Virus record (IMG/VR): IMGVR_UViG_3300017714_000081
Span: 1-32,030 of that record
DNA length: 32,030 bases
Strand: one strand, 5' to 3'
DNA from: a virus
Below the pieces are notes generated by a model. The model worked only from the letters and a program-made list of their open reading frames with translations. It did no database searches and was not told the DNA's origin. This document shows, piece by piece, positions 22,210 to 31,286 of this stretch. A program made the translations under genes and the position numbers. Position 1 is the stretch's first letter. Every line of letters starts with the position of its first letter.

Positions 22210-22244
22210 AGAGGCTTACAAATAAAGTGAGCCTCTTTTTTTTT
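22210..22244 (+). terminator. Rho-independent terminator after the 21413 gene
   Basis: AGAGGCTTAC (22210-22219), seven-base loop, GTGAGCCTCT (22227-22236): ten pairs with one wobble, followed by a T-run to 22244. A promoter element starts two bases later. Confidence 0.88.
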
Positions 22245-22246
22245 AC

Positions 22247-22254
22247 TATCTTTG
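22247..22254 (+). promoter_or_regulatory. Bacteroidota-type promoter -7 element (TATCTTTG)
   Basis: TATCTTTG fits TAnnTTTG; the ATG of the tail gene block (22273) lies 18 bases after it. The U-tract of the preceding terminator occupies its -20 region. Probably drives 22273-30854. Confidence 0.68.
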
Positions 22255-22272
22255 TGAAAACATTTAAAGTTT

Positions 22273-23259
22273 ATGGCAGCATCAATAAATGAGGTACGAA
22301 ATACGGTATTAGCAATAGCTAATAAAAACAACTACGGATACATATCTCCTCAAGATTTTAATCTTTATGCTAAGCAAGCGCAAATGGATATGTTTGAAGA
22401 TTATTTTTATCAGTATAATAATTGGATAACTAAAGAAAACCAAAGAGTTTCAGGAACAGGATATGCTGATATTGTAAAGGGAATAGTAGAGGTTATAGAT
22501 AGTTTTTCTGCTTCAGTATTTTTAACACAAGCTAACGCTAACACCTTTTCATTACCAAATGATTATTATTTAATAAATAAATTATTTTATTATTCTAAGC
22601 CTTTATTTACAGGTACAAACACAGCTATAACAGTAGGTCAGCTTGATGATGCTGCAGCAGTAGGATGGACAACTATACCTGTATCAGCTCCAACACCACC
22701 TATTGGGAGTTTGGTAGTTAATACAACAACTTTAACACAAGCTTATGTTACTGGAGTTGTAAATGCAAATGCTTTATCATTAAGTGCAGATATATTTTTA
22801 GCAGTAGGGGATAGTTATGTTATATATTCAAATACAGATATTAAAGAAGTAGAAAGGGTAAACCAAAATAAAATATTTTTACTAACAAGTTCTATGTTAA
22901 CAGCTCCAACAAAAACTTATCCTGCTTATGTATTAGGAGGAGCAAGTTCTAATACTGCTATTGGAACTTTAGGAAATATAGTTACAATTTATCCTTCTAC
23001 TATAATGAACTCAGGCGATATACAGGCTCAATACATTAGATACCCGGCTGACCCTCAATGGACCTGGCAATTTTTAACAGGAGGCGAGCCTCAGTTTAAT
23101 CCAGGGGCTGCAGATTTTCAAGAGTTTGAATTACCAGATTCTGACGAGCCAAGTTTGGTTGCTAAAATTTGTCAATATATAGGTATTGAAATTAGAGAAG
23201 AGATGGTCTATAAATTTGGAGGAAATGAAGAAACTTTAGATAACCAAGAAACAGCTTAA
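22273..23259 (+). CDS. Head-tail connector/ring protein with inserted beta-module
   Basis: 328 residues. A helical N-terminus (INEVRNTVLAIANKNNYGYI, SPQDFNLYAKQAQMDMFEDY) resembles connector or ring proteins of podovirus-like and crAss-like phages. The core is split: DYYLINKLFYYSKP (97-110) and KEVERVNQNKIFLLTSSM (191-208) look like parts of one sheet, separated by a beta-module at about 122-185 (GSLVVNTTTLTQAYVTGVV..., LSLSADIFLAVGDSYVIY). Specific ring number cannot be assigned. Follows a promoter; precedes the tail tubular gene by two bases. Confidence 0.68.
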   Translation: MAASINEVRNTVLAIANKNNYGYISPQDFNLYAKQAQMDMFEDYFYQYNNWITKENQRVSGTGYADIVKGIVEVIDSFSASVFLTQANANTFSLPNDYYLINKLFYYSKPLFTGTNTAITVGQLDDAAAVGWTTIPVSAPTPPIGSLVVNTTTLTQAYVTGVVNANALSLSADIFLAVGDSYVIYSNTDIKEVERVNQNKIFLLTSSMLTAPTKTYPAYVLGGASSNTAIGTLGNIVTIYPSTIMNSGDIQAQYIRYPADPQWTWQFLTGGEPQFNPGAADFQEFELPDSDEPSLVAKICQYIGIEIREEMVYKFGGNEETLDNQETA

Positions 23260-23261
23260 TT

Positions 23262-24197
23262 ATGGCATATATTACAGATTATCAATATTACGAAAATGGT
23301 ATAGTACCTCCAGGCTCAAGTCCTGAATCTGAAAAAAATTGGGGGTCATATCAATATGTTACCTTAGAAAATATAGTTAATAATTTTATGTTAATGTATC
23401 AGGGTAATCATGAAATTGTTAATAATATAAATAGATATCAAGTTTTATTTCACGCAAAAAGAGGAATTCAAGAATTGAATTATGATGCGATGAAAGAAAT
23501 AAAAATATTAGAATTAGAAGTTTGTGAAGAATTAAGATTTGTTCTTCCTCCCGATTATGTAAATTGGGTAAGAGTTTCTTTAATGGAAAATGGAATGCTT
23601 TTCCCTATGACTGAAAATATTCAGACTAATTGGAGTGGGGCTTATTTGCAAGATAATGACTGTCGTATTTTATTTGATATAGACGGAAATGTATTGAAGC
23701 CAGCTGATTCTTTCTTTGATATAAAAAGATTAGACGGAACTCAAAAAAACATGTACATGGGTACAGGTCCTTATCATGGTTCGTTAGGCTATAATATAGA
23801 TGGAACTTGGTATTTTGACTATGCAGTTGGCGGTAGATTTGGAATGAATACAGAAACCGCAAATGTAAATCCTACTTTTAGTATAAATAAAAGTGGAGGT
23901 GTAATTAATTTTAATTCAGGAATGATGGGTAAATTTGTAGTTTTAGAATACGTATCAGATGGATTAGAAAAAGGAGATGATTCTTTGGTTAGTGTTAATA
24001 AATTATTTGAAGAGTTTATATATGCTTACATAAGGTACTCTATTGTAAATAGTAAATTTGGAGTTCAAGAATATGTGGTTAATAGAGCAAGAAAAGATAA
24101 ATCTTCTTTATTAAGAAACGCTAAATTAAGATTAAGCAATATACACCCCGGGAGGCTTTTACAAAACTTAAGAGGTCAGAATAAATGGATAAAATAG
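23262..24197 (+). CDS. Tail tubular protein (P22 gp4-like, crAss-like type)
   Basis: 311 residues. Segments VTLENIVNNFMLMYQGNHE, RYQVLFHAKRGIQELNYDAM, KEIKILELEV and LPPDYVNWVRVSLME correspond to what I recall of the crAss-like tail tubular (gp4-like) protein. C-terminal half is FDYAVGGRFGMN and helical YAYIRYSIVNSKFG. It forms the ring that joins the connector to the tail. One base separates it from the stabilization protein, another crAss-like neighbour, which supports the call. Confidence 0.82.
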   Translation: MAYITDYQYYENGIVPPGSSPESEKNWGSYQYVTLENIVNNFMLMYQGNHEIVNNINRYQVLFHAKRGIQELNYDAMKEIKILELEVCEELRFVLPPDYVNWVRVSLMENGMLFPMTENIQTNWSGAYLQDNDCRILFDIDGNVLKPADSFFDIKRLDGTQKNMYMGTGPYHGSLGYNIDGTWYFDYAVGGRFGMNTETANVNPTFSINKSGGVINFNSGMMGKFVVLEYVSDGLEKGDDSLVSVNKLFEEFIYAYIRYSIVNSKFGVQEYVVNRARKDKSSLLRNAKLRLSNIHPGRLLQNLRGQNKWIK

Positions 24198-24198
24198 A

Positions 24199-27100
24199 AT
24201 GGCAGATATTAGATCAAATTTTATAGCAGGGAAAATGAATAAAAGCGTTGATGAGCGCTTAGTTCCACTTGGAGAATATGTAGACGCATTAAATGTAAGA
24301 TTAGGTTCTACTGAGTCTACTGAAATAGGGGCTGTCGAAAATTCAAAAGGTAATACTCAATTAACTTTTTTATCTTACGAAAGTAATCCTTTAAATCCTG
24401 CATCAACCTCTTGCTTAGGTGTTTATGAAGACGGAATGGAAGAAACTATATACTGGTTTGTTCATGACTCTGCTAACGCTGCATCTCCCACAGGCAAGTG
24501 TGACATGATAGTTTCATTTAACACTAATAGTAATGTAGTTACCTACCATGTAGTTTCGGTATGGGACGGGGAGCCTGGAAATGCTAATACAACTTTAAAT
24601 TTTGATCCTAAATTCTTAGTTACTGGAGTAAGTAAAATAGAAAACCAATTATTTTTTACGGATGATAAAAACCCTCCAAGATATATAAATGTAAAAAGAA
24701 ATTATGATGATCCAGCGGCTACAAATGTTCCCGCTGGTTCTGATGGTATACGTAAACAAGATGTAAATGTTATTGTAAAACCTCCAGGATTTGAGGACTC
24801 TACTCCTACATATACTCCTTTACCTGTTCCTGAAGTAACATTAGAAGATTTTCCAGGTGATGAAAATTATATGGAAACAAGATTTTTATGTTTTGCTTAT
24901 AGATATAGATATCAAGATGGCGGGTATAGTGCAACGTCTTTATTTAGTATGCCGGCTTTTCAGCCTGGAGCTTTTAGATTTAATTTAGATACCTTTAATA
25001 ATGCGGGTATGTTAAATCGTTTTAATGGGGCTACTATTGGTTTTTCTACAGGATCTAAAAGAGTTGTTCAAGTAGACTTGCTTTATAAAGAAAGTGGTAA
25101 TAATGTTATTTATGTAATAGAAAGATATAATAAAAAAGATTTAGGGTGGGCTGATGAAATACAACAAAGTTTAACTTTTAGCAATAGTAAAATATTTACA
25201 ACTTTAGGGTCAGATGAATTATTAAGACAATATGATAATGTACCCAGAATTGCTAAGGCTCAAACCATTCAAGGTAACAGATTGATATACGGAAATTATG
25301 TAGACGGTTACGATATTGTTAATGAAAACGGTCAAAAAATACCTATAAATTATAGCACTGAGCATTTAGTAGAAGAGATAGGAGGTGTAGGACTGGATGC
25401 TCCTGTAGCGTCTGATGGTGTTGATTATGAAATAGGACAGCAAGCTGTACCAGGGAAGCCTGCTCTTGTTAGTGTTACTGATTCACAAATAACCTTTGAT
25501 TTATCAGCGTTAGACTTGCCAATTCCAGCAGGATTAACATTGACTTTTGATTTAAATATGCAGTCCGCCCCTTCCCCTCAAGTTAGTGGTGGTAATCCGC
25601 AGGCTGTCGGTCCTGATTCAAGCCCTTCTTTTCAGCAGCCAAGTCCTTTTAGTATAAACTGGACTTTTACGTGCCCAGTAGCTTATGCTTCTGTTGCTGA
25701 TTTAGTTAACTCTACTGAGTTTCAGACGCCTATAGGAACTACTGCTATAGGTAATTATCAACCATTGCTTCCTAATGACCTTTCGGGTCAAGGGGGTACG
25801 GTAACTGATAAGTTTAATAATTATGTCAATCCTCCACCAGGAACTATGGAGATTATAAATAGCTCTATAACTACAGGGTGTCTTACAGCGGCTCCAGCAG
25901 CAACCGCAGTGTGTACTCAGCAAGGATTTAATTACACAGCTACAGCAACTGGATTTACTCTTCAGTGTCCTGCTGTAAGGTTTTATTCTGAAGACGCTCC
26001 TTCTGCTGGAGATGTGAGTGAGCAGTTTGAGTTTTTTAGTTTTATAGATTTTAGTAGTACTGTTGGGTATCTTTTAACTGCTGACACTTATAGCTTACAC
26101 AGTAATAGAGATTATGAAACAGGTATTGTTTACATGGATGATTACGGTAGGGCTTCTACAGTATTGGTTGCTAATGACAACACTCTGTATGTGCCGCCAA
26201 TTAATTCAAGAGATAAAAATACATGTAGGGTAACATTATCTAATTTACCTCCTTACTGGGCTTCTAAATATAAATTTGTAATGAAGCCAAGTGAAGGTAC
26301 TTATTTTACTGTTTTTTCAAGCTTATACTTTCCAGATTGTAGAGAACCTTCTGTGCTTTGGTTTAAGTTAGAGGGAGATAATACTAATATTGTTACTCAA
26401 GGAATGAATCTTGTCGTTAAGGCGGATACTTTAGGCCCTGTAAGTTCTAATGTAGTGTGTAAAGTTTTAGAAATAAGAGCGTTTAGTGGTGATTCAAATG
26501 ATTTAGGTATAAGTGCCTGTGGAGATACTAATAATCCAGCTGGATTATATATGTGTATAAAACCAGGGGGGTTTAGCACTGAGATTGCAGATGATGCTGT
26601 TATTGATTATGGAAACAAATCATCCAGTTCTAACAGCACAAGCTGTAACCTGTCAAACAGTTATGAGTTAAACTTTCCTTCTGGCTCATCAAATACAGGT
26701 CCATACGATTTACCAGCAGGATCAAGTATTAGAGTCAGGATTGATAACTGGAGAGGAAGCAAAGGTAGTAATTGTACATCAAAGAAATATAAATTTGATG
26801 GAGATTTTAAAGCATCTCAAGATTACCCTAATTTCTTATTATGGTGGTATGGAGATGGGGCTGATTTTACAACTGGAAGTAGTAATGGTGTAAGTTGTTC
26901 ACAATATAAAAACTCAGGGGTTCCTTTTGCTACTTCAACAGGAGCTCCTACAGTTCCGTCATCTCATTGTTTTAATACACAGTTATTTGTTTATGGAGAC
27001 CCTACCGCAGTTACTGGTGACCTTAAGTTTAGAAATCGTTGTGGTATTCCAAGATGTTCAAGTTTTTGGGGAGACAAAAGACCAGGGCATGTTGGTACTT

Positions 27101-29091
27101 TGATACAGGTTTTAAGGGGAGGGCAATTAATTATATGGGAGACAGAGCCGGCTGAAGTAGATCCTAATTTATTTTATGACGCTTCACGAATGATGGATAT
27201 ATACACAGACCCTGCAGATGGATTAAGATATCATCAGTCTCCAGGAGGTCCATCCGATCAAGATCAAGATGCTACTAATAATTTAGAAGTAACATTACCT
27301 TTTGCAAATTGTTATACATTTGGAAACGGGGTAGAAAGTTTTAGAATTACAGATTCTCCAGGAACCAAGTCTTTTAATATGGGAGAAAGAGTGTTGGCTG
27401 TTTCTAATCAAGACTATAAAGAAGCAAATAGATTTGCAGGCATGACTTATAGTGGGGTTTATAGTGGAGCCGCCAACTCTAATAACCTTAATGAATTTAA
27501 TTTAGGATTAGTAAATTATAAAGATTGCGAGACTTCTTTTGGTCCTATACAGTTTATGTATTCCAGAGAGACTGATATCCTTACTTTGCAAGAAGATAGA
27601 ATATCTTATGTCTTAGCAAAAAAGAATGTAATTAGCGACTCAACTGGAGGAGGGGCAATAGCTTCTGTACCTCAAGTTTTAGGGACTCAGATAGCAAGAA
27701 TAGAAGAATATGGTATTAGTTTTAATCCAGAAAGTTTTGCGGCTTGGGGTTCTGATATGTTTTTTACAGACACTAAAAGAGGAGCTGTTATAAACTTAAG
27801 AGGAACGTCTGCTAATACTGATCAAATACAAGTTGTGTCTCAATATGGAATGAGGTCTTGGTTTAGAGATCAATTTGCAGAACAGCTTATAACACAAAAA
27901 TTAGGGGGATATGACCCTTATATGAATGAATATGTTTTAAATACTAATTTAAAAACTGTTCCATTCCCAGAAGTAGGAACTCCTTGTGGAACAACACTAT
28001 CACAAAACAATGCGGTAAATGTATTATCTTATACCGTAAATGTAGGAGATGCTGTAGGGTCTATAAATATACCTTACAATATAAGTTCAGGCTCAATAAC
28101 TGTAGACGCTACTTGGAATGGGGTAACAGTTAGTTCAGGAGTTACAGCAACGAGTGGATTTATAACTGTTAATAAAACTGCAAATACTCCAAATGATATT
28201 GAGATGGTAATTACTCCAGTAACAACATCTGGAGCTTCGGCTACTTATGACATTACAATAGATTGCCCTCCAGTAACAACACTAACAATAATTAGAATTG
28301 TATTAAGCTCCCCAAGTACAGATGGTCAATTTATTCATTTTGATTATAACTGGAATGATGGGTCTACTATTTCGCCATCAGTAAATGATTTAGCTACTTT
28401 AGGATTAATAACTCCTACTGAATATATATCTCAAACTGGAAATAGGTCGATAGGGGTATTCCCTTATATAGGTGCTGATATTACAATGAGAGCTTTAAAG
28501 CAGGGGTTTGATGATTTTGTTTTTGATAGTGCTCAAGATAAGTTTAAATATTTATCAAGCAGTACATTGTATGCAAACACTAATACTGACATGCAATTAT
28601 TATTGGCTGATCCAGACTTAATAAACATAGTCCCTATATCAGGTGCCGCAGGATCGGAGCAAGCTACTATTACTACAACTGCAGTAAACTTCCCATTATC
28701 CAATCAATATTTATATTTAGTTTGGGATTTAAGAGAGACTACGCAAAGTACATTATGCTTCTCTCCTATAGCGACTGGTAGTGCTGCTGAAGCTTGTTGC
28801 GGATGTAATCCTGCGTGCGGAATAACATACTTTGGACCTGCACAATCAACTTCAGCTTTTGCTTGTCAAACAAATACTAATAGTGCTGGTAATCAGCAAG
28901 GTTCTTTTAACGGAACAGGGTCTATTCCTCAGATTGGAGAGATTTGTTTTGCAAACTTAACTTGTGATCCAGCATCGGTTATACTTCCAGGATTCTATAT
29001 TGTAGATCCAGCTCAACCTTCTGCGGCAAGTCCAAAACAATGGATTCAGGTAGGGGCAAACGGAGCGGTAATATCAGCAGGATCATGTTAA
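24199..29091 (+). CDS. Tail stabilization protein (P22 gp10-like), 1630 residues
   Basis: Opens MADIRSNFIAGKMNKSVDER, LVPLGEYVDALNVRLGSTES and EIGAVENSKGN, the signature I recall for the crAss-like tail stabilization protein, whose beta-propeller-type body forms the tail hub. Also seen are NQLFFTDDKNPPRYINV (about 153-170) and GNRLIYGNYVDGY. At 1630 residues it is long for the family; the C-terminal part adds Ser/Thr/Cys-rich segments, including CCGCNPAC and a last unit that ends ...GAVISAGSC, shared in style with the next gene. It would anchor fibres and plug the tail. Confidence 0.85.
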   Translation: MADIRSNFIAGKMNKSVDERLVPLGEYVDALNVRLGSTESTEIGAVENSKGNTQLTFLSYESNPLNPASTSCLGVYEDGMEETIYWFVHDSANAASPTGKCDMIVSFNTNSNVVTYHVVSVWDGEPGNANTTLNFDPKFLVTGVSKIENQLFFTDDKNPPRYINVKRNYDDPAATNVPAGSDGIRKQDVNVIVKPPGFEDSTPTYTPLPVPEVTLEDFPGDENYMETRFLCFAYRYRYQDGGYSATSLFSMPAFQPGAFRFNLDTFNNAGMLNRFNGATIGFSTGSKRVVQVDLLYKESGNNVIYVIERYNKKDLGWADEIQQSLTFSNSKIFTTLGSDELLRQYDNVPRIAKAQTIQGNRLIYGNYVDGYDIVNENGQKIPINYSTEHLVEEIGGVGLDAPVASDGVDYEIGQQAVPGKPALVSVTDSQITFDLSALDLPIPAGLTLTFDLNMQSAPSPQVSGGNPQAVGPDSSPSFQQPSPFSINWTFTCPVAYASVADLVNSTEFQTPIGTTAIGNYQPLLPNDLSGQGGTVTDKFNNYVNPPPGTMEIINSSITTGCLTAAPAATAVCTQQGFNYTATATGFTLQCPAVRFYSEDAPSAGDVSEQFEFFSFIDFSSTVGYLLTADTYSLHSNRDYETGIVYMDDYGRASTVLVANDNTLYVPPINSRDKNTCRVTLSNLPPYWASKYKFVMKPSEGTYFTVFSSLYFPDCREPSVLWFKLEGDNTNIVTQGMNLVVKADTLGPVSSNVVCKVLEIRAFSGDSNDLGISACGDTNNPAGLYMCIKPGGFSTEIADDAVIDYGNKSSSSNSTSCNLSNSYELNFPSGSSNTGPYDLPAGSSIRVRIDNWRGSKGSNCTSKKYKFDGDFKASQDYPNFLLWWYGDGADFTTGSSNGVSCSQYKNSGVPFATSTGAPTVPSSHCFNTQLFVYGDPTAVTGDLKFRNRCGIPRCSSFWGDKRPGHVGTLIQVLRGGQLIIWETEPAEVDPNLFYDASRMMDIYTDPADGLRYHQSPGGPSDQDQDATNNLEVTLPFANCYTFGNGVESFRITDSPGTKSFNMGERVLAVSNQDYKEANRFAGMTYSGVYSGAANSNNLNEFNLGLVNYKDCETSFGPIQFMYSRETDILTLQEDRISYVLAKKNVISDSTGGGAIASVPQVLGTQIARIEEYGISFNPESFAAWGSDMFFTDTKRGAVINLRGTSANTDQIQVVSQYGMRSWFRDQFAEQLITQKLGGYDPYMNEYVLNTNLKTVPFPEVGTPCGTTLSQNNAVNVLSYTVNVGDAVGSINIPYNISSGSITVDATWNGVTVSSGVTATSGFITVNKTANTPNDIEMVITPVTTSGASATYDITIDCPPVTTLTIIRIVLSSPSTDGQFIHFDYNWNDGSTISPSVNDLATLGLITPTEYISQTGNRSIGVFPYIGADITMRALKQGFDDFVFDSAQDKFKYLSSSTLYANTNTDMQLLLADPDLINIVPISGAAGSEQATITTTAVNFPLSNQYLYLVWDLRETTQSTLCFSPIATGSAAEACCGCNPACGITYFGPAQSTSAFACQTNTNSAGNQQGSFNGTGSIPQIGEICFANLTCDPASVILPGFYIVDPAQPSAASPKQWIQVGANGAVISAGSC

Positions 29092-29104
29092 AAAATTAAA
29101 TTAT

Positions 29105-30043
29105 ATGGCAACTTTAGGAAATTATTATTATGACGGAACCAGCTTTGCTTTAGCAACAGGCTTGTTTACAAATTCAGCGTTAAGCGTTGTTGCTCCTGAC
29201 GGATGGTATAGTCAAGGAGGTATTTATAGAAAAATGACAGGAGGTGTGTTAGGGGCTACTAATACGTGCCCTTCTTGTATAACTTCTTGCGGATCAACAC
29301 CAGTGTCTCAAAATGTATTTGCTAAAAGTCTTCTTACAGTAGATGTGGGAGTAAATGTGGGTGCAGTAATAGTAGAGTTTACGGTTGGATCAGGTAATAA
29401 TGCAAGAGCAACTTGGACATATAATGCAATTACAGCAAGCGAGTATTCTTCTCCTAACACTCCAGGAGGAGGTTATCTACAGGGATTAATTGGCGATCAA
29501 GGATGTTGTGGCGCTACAAACATGACAGGAAGTGGAGGCGTTACTTATACAGGCGCAGAGCAATCTTATAGTGCAGGCGTTTGGCAGCCTAATGGTAATG
29601 TAAGCACTTGGGGTCCATACTTAAATCAAGCTGCTGGAGGTGTAGATTTAAATTCCTTTGGTGGATGGGGAACAACTATAATGGTAGTCCCTAAAACTTC
29701 TGCAGTTTTGAATACTATAGATTTTGTAATAGACTCTCCTAATGCGGGAACTTTTGATTGGTCTATAAAAGTTTTATGCCCTGCGTATCTACCTTCATTT
29801 CAAGGAACTCTTTCCGGTCAAGCAGGTTGTGCAGGAGCATGTTCAATAACAACTTCTCCAGATCTTTTTTATCACGCACCCGTATCAGGAACCACTGGAT
29901 TGCCGGCAGTAAACGATTGGGTTTTTACTGATAATAGCGGAGTTACAACTGTAGCTGATGGTTATTATAGCGTGTTTTTTGGAGGAGTATTTTATTGTAT
30001 GCAAACTGCAAACGGAGTAATAATTAATCTAACATCTTGTTAA
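29105..30043 (+). CDS. Cys-rich tail-associated protein with repeated GYY...NGVI module
   Basis: 312 residues, beta-rich, no signal peptide. The N-terminal unit (about 10-62: FALATGLFTN, PDGWYSQGGIYRKMTGG, then CPSCITSC) and the C-terminal unit (about 255-312: GYYSVFFGGVFYCMQTANGV, ending LTSC) resemble each other and the end of the 24199 protein. CPSCITSC has the same C-x2-C-x3-C spacing as CCGCNPAC in that protein. The middle is Gly/Ser-rich. Probably a tail-surface partner of the stabilization protein, perhaps made by module duplication. No enzyme motifs. Confidence 0.7.
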   Translation: MATLGNYYYDGTSFALATGLFTNSALSVVAPDGWYSQGGIYRKMTGGVLGATNTCPSCITSCGSTPVSQNVFAKSLLTVDVGVNVGAVIVEFTVGSGNNARATWTYNAITASEYSSPNTPGGGYLQGLIGDQGCCGATNMTGSGGVTYTGAEQSYSAGVWQPNGNVSTWGPYLNQAAGGVDLNSFGGWGTTIMVVPKTSAVLNTIDFVIDSPNAGTFDWSIKVLCPAYLPSFQGTLSGQAGCAGACSITTSPDLFYHAPVSGTTGLPAVNDWVFTDNSGVTTVADGYYSVFFGGVFYCMQTANGVIINLTSC

Positions 30044-30044
30044 T

Positions 30045-30854
30045 ATGCCTTTAGAACCAGCAACATTATCTTACAGTGAAAACGTAAAAGGATGGCCTTC
30101 ATTTTATTCTTTTCAGCCAGACTATATGGTTGGGATGAATAGTTATTTTTATACTTTTAATGGAGGTAATTTATATAGACACAATACCAATGAGATAAGA
30201 AACAATTACTATAACACTCAGTTTAATTCTACAATAACATCAGTGTTTAATACTGAGCCTCAGACTATTAAACTATTTAAAACCATGTCTTATGAAAGTG
30301 ATGACAGGTGGAGGTGTACTGAATTATTTACAGAACTGGGAACAGGCTCTATGTTAGCCACAGAGTTTGAGCAAAAAGAAAGAGAATGGTTTACTTTTTT
30401 AAGAGAAAACCAAGATACAGTAAATTGGTCTGCCCGATCTACTAATGGTATAGGAACTCTCCCTGCGGTAGGTGGTGTAGGTGGGGCTTCTCCAGCTATT
30501 ACCCTTACTTTTACTTTTGATATAGGGAGTATTATTTCTGTTGGTGATTATGTGTATGCAGCGACACCAGGTATTTTTCCAGCACCAGCAGGACCAGAAG
30601 TTTATGCGGGTCAAGTTACTGCACTAAATAGAGATACTAATGTAATAACTATTAATGATACTGCTCCGGCTGTTGATGGGGTGACTTTAGGAACAGTGCC
30701 TGCAAATGGTGACTTTATTATGTTTATGAAAAACGCTATAGCAGAGTCTCATGGTGCACGTGGTTATTTTATGCAATATACGCTTGTAAATACTAATACT
30801 GCTGCAGTTGAATTGTTTTCAGTCGGTAGTAGTGTAATGAAAAGTTATCCATAG
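30045..30854 (+). CDS. Conserved tail protein (LSYSENVKGWPSFYSF family) with inserted module
   Basis: 269 residues. The N-terminal 125 residues, with LSYSENVKGWPSFYSFQPDY, MNSYFYTFNGGNLYRHNTN, TIKLFKTMSYESDD and EREWFTFLREN, are a conserved-looking family I recall next to the stabilization gene in crAss-like phages, function unknown. A beta-module occupies about 153-228 (ISVGDYVYAATPG, VTALNRDTNVITIND, GDFIMFM). The end (KNAIAESHGARGYFMQYTL, then SVGSSVMKSYP) resumes the family. It starts one base after the Cys-rich gene. Confidence 0.75.
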   Translation: MPLEPATLSYSENVKGWPSFYSFQPDYMVGMNSYFYTFNGGNLYRHNTNEIRNNYYNTQFNSTITSVFNTEPQTIKLFKTMSYESDDRWRCTELFTELGTGSMLATEFEQKEREWFTFLRENQDTVNWSARSTNGIGTLPAVGGVGGASPAITLTFTFDIGSIISVGDYVYAATPGIFPAPAGPEVYAGQVTALNRDTNVITINDTAPAVDGVTLGTVPANGDFIMFMKNAIAESHGARGYFMQYTLVNTNTAAVELFSVGSSVMKSYP

Positions 30855-30861
30855 AATTTAT

Positions 30862-30869
30862 TATCTTTG
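30862..30869 (+). promoter_or_regulatory. Bacteroidota-type promoter -7 element (TATCTTTG)
   Basis: TATCTTTG lies between the 30045 stop and the ATG at 30875, only five bases from the start codon. The transcript should therefore be leaderless or nearly so. Confidence 0.62.
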
Positions 30870-30874
30870 CGATA

Positions 30875-31285
30875 ATGAAATTAAATATATTACCATTAAC
30901 AGCAGAGGACTACGATAACATTCTGTGTGATTGGTGGAGAGACTGGAGATGGACACCGCCTTCTAAAGATTTTTTACCAGATAATGGTAAAGGTGGTTTT
31001 ATTGTTTATGAAGAAGATAAGCCTATATGTGCTGGTTTTATGTACTTAACTAATTCAAAAGCAGCATGGTGTGATTGGATAATATCTAATAGGCATTATA
31101 AAGACAGGCAAAACAGAAGAGACGCTTTAGAACTTTTAATTAAAACAATTAGTTTGGAAGCAGAAAAAAAAGGAAACAAATATGTTTATGCATTAATAAA
31201 AAATAAACCATTGATAGAAGTTTATAAAAACAATAATTTTGAGGAAGGCAGTACGTATACTCATGAAATGATTAAAAAAATATAA
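30875..31285 (+). CDS. GNAT-like acetyltransferase
   Basis: 136 residues. GNAT-like order: helix with LTAEDYDNILCDWWRDW, strands GGFIVYEEDKPICAGFMYLT and WCDWIISN, a loop/helix YKDRQNRRDALELLIKTISL, then YVYALIKNKPLIEVYKNNNF and EEGSTYTHEM. The DNRRxALxxLI region would correspond to the acetyl-CoA-binding helix though the classical Q/RxxGxG/A is not clear. Family members transfer acetyl groups to amines; the substrate here is unknown. It is transcribed from its own promoter among virion genes, suggesting modification of a virion or host protein. An inactive fold is possible. Confidence 0.65.
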   Translation: MKLNILPLTAEDYDNILCDWWRDWRWTPPSKDFLPDNGKGGFIVYEEDKPICAGFMYLTNSKAAWCDWIISNRHYKDRQNRRDALELLIKTISLEAEKKGNKYVYALIKNKPLIEVYKNNNFEEGSTYTHEMIKKI

Positions 31286-31286
31286 T

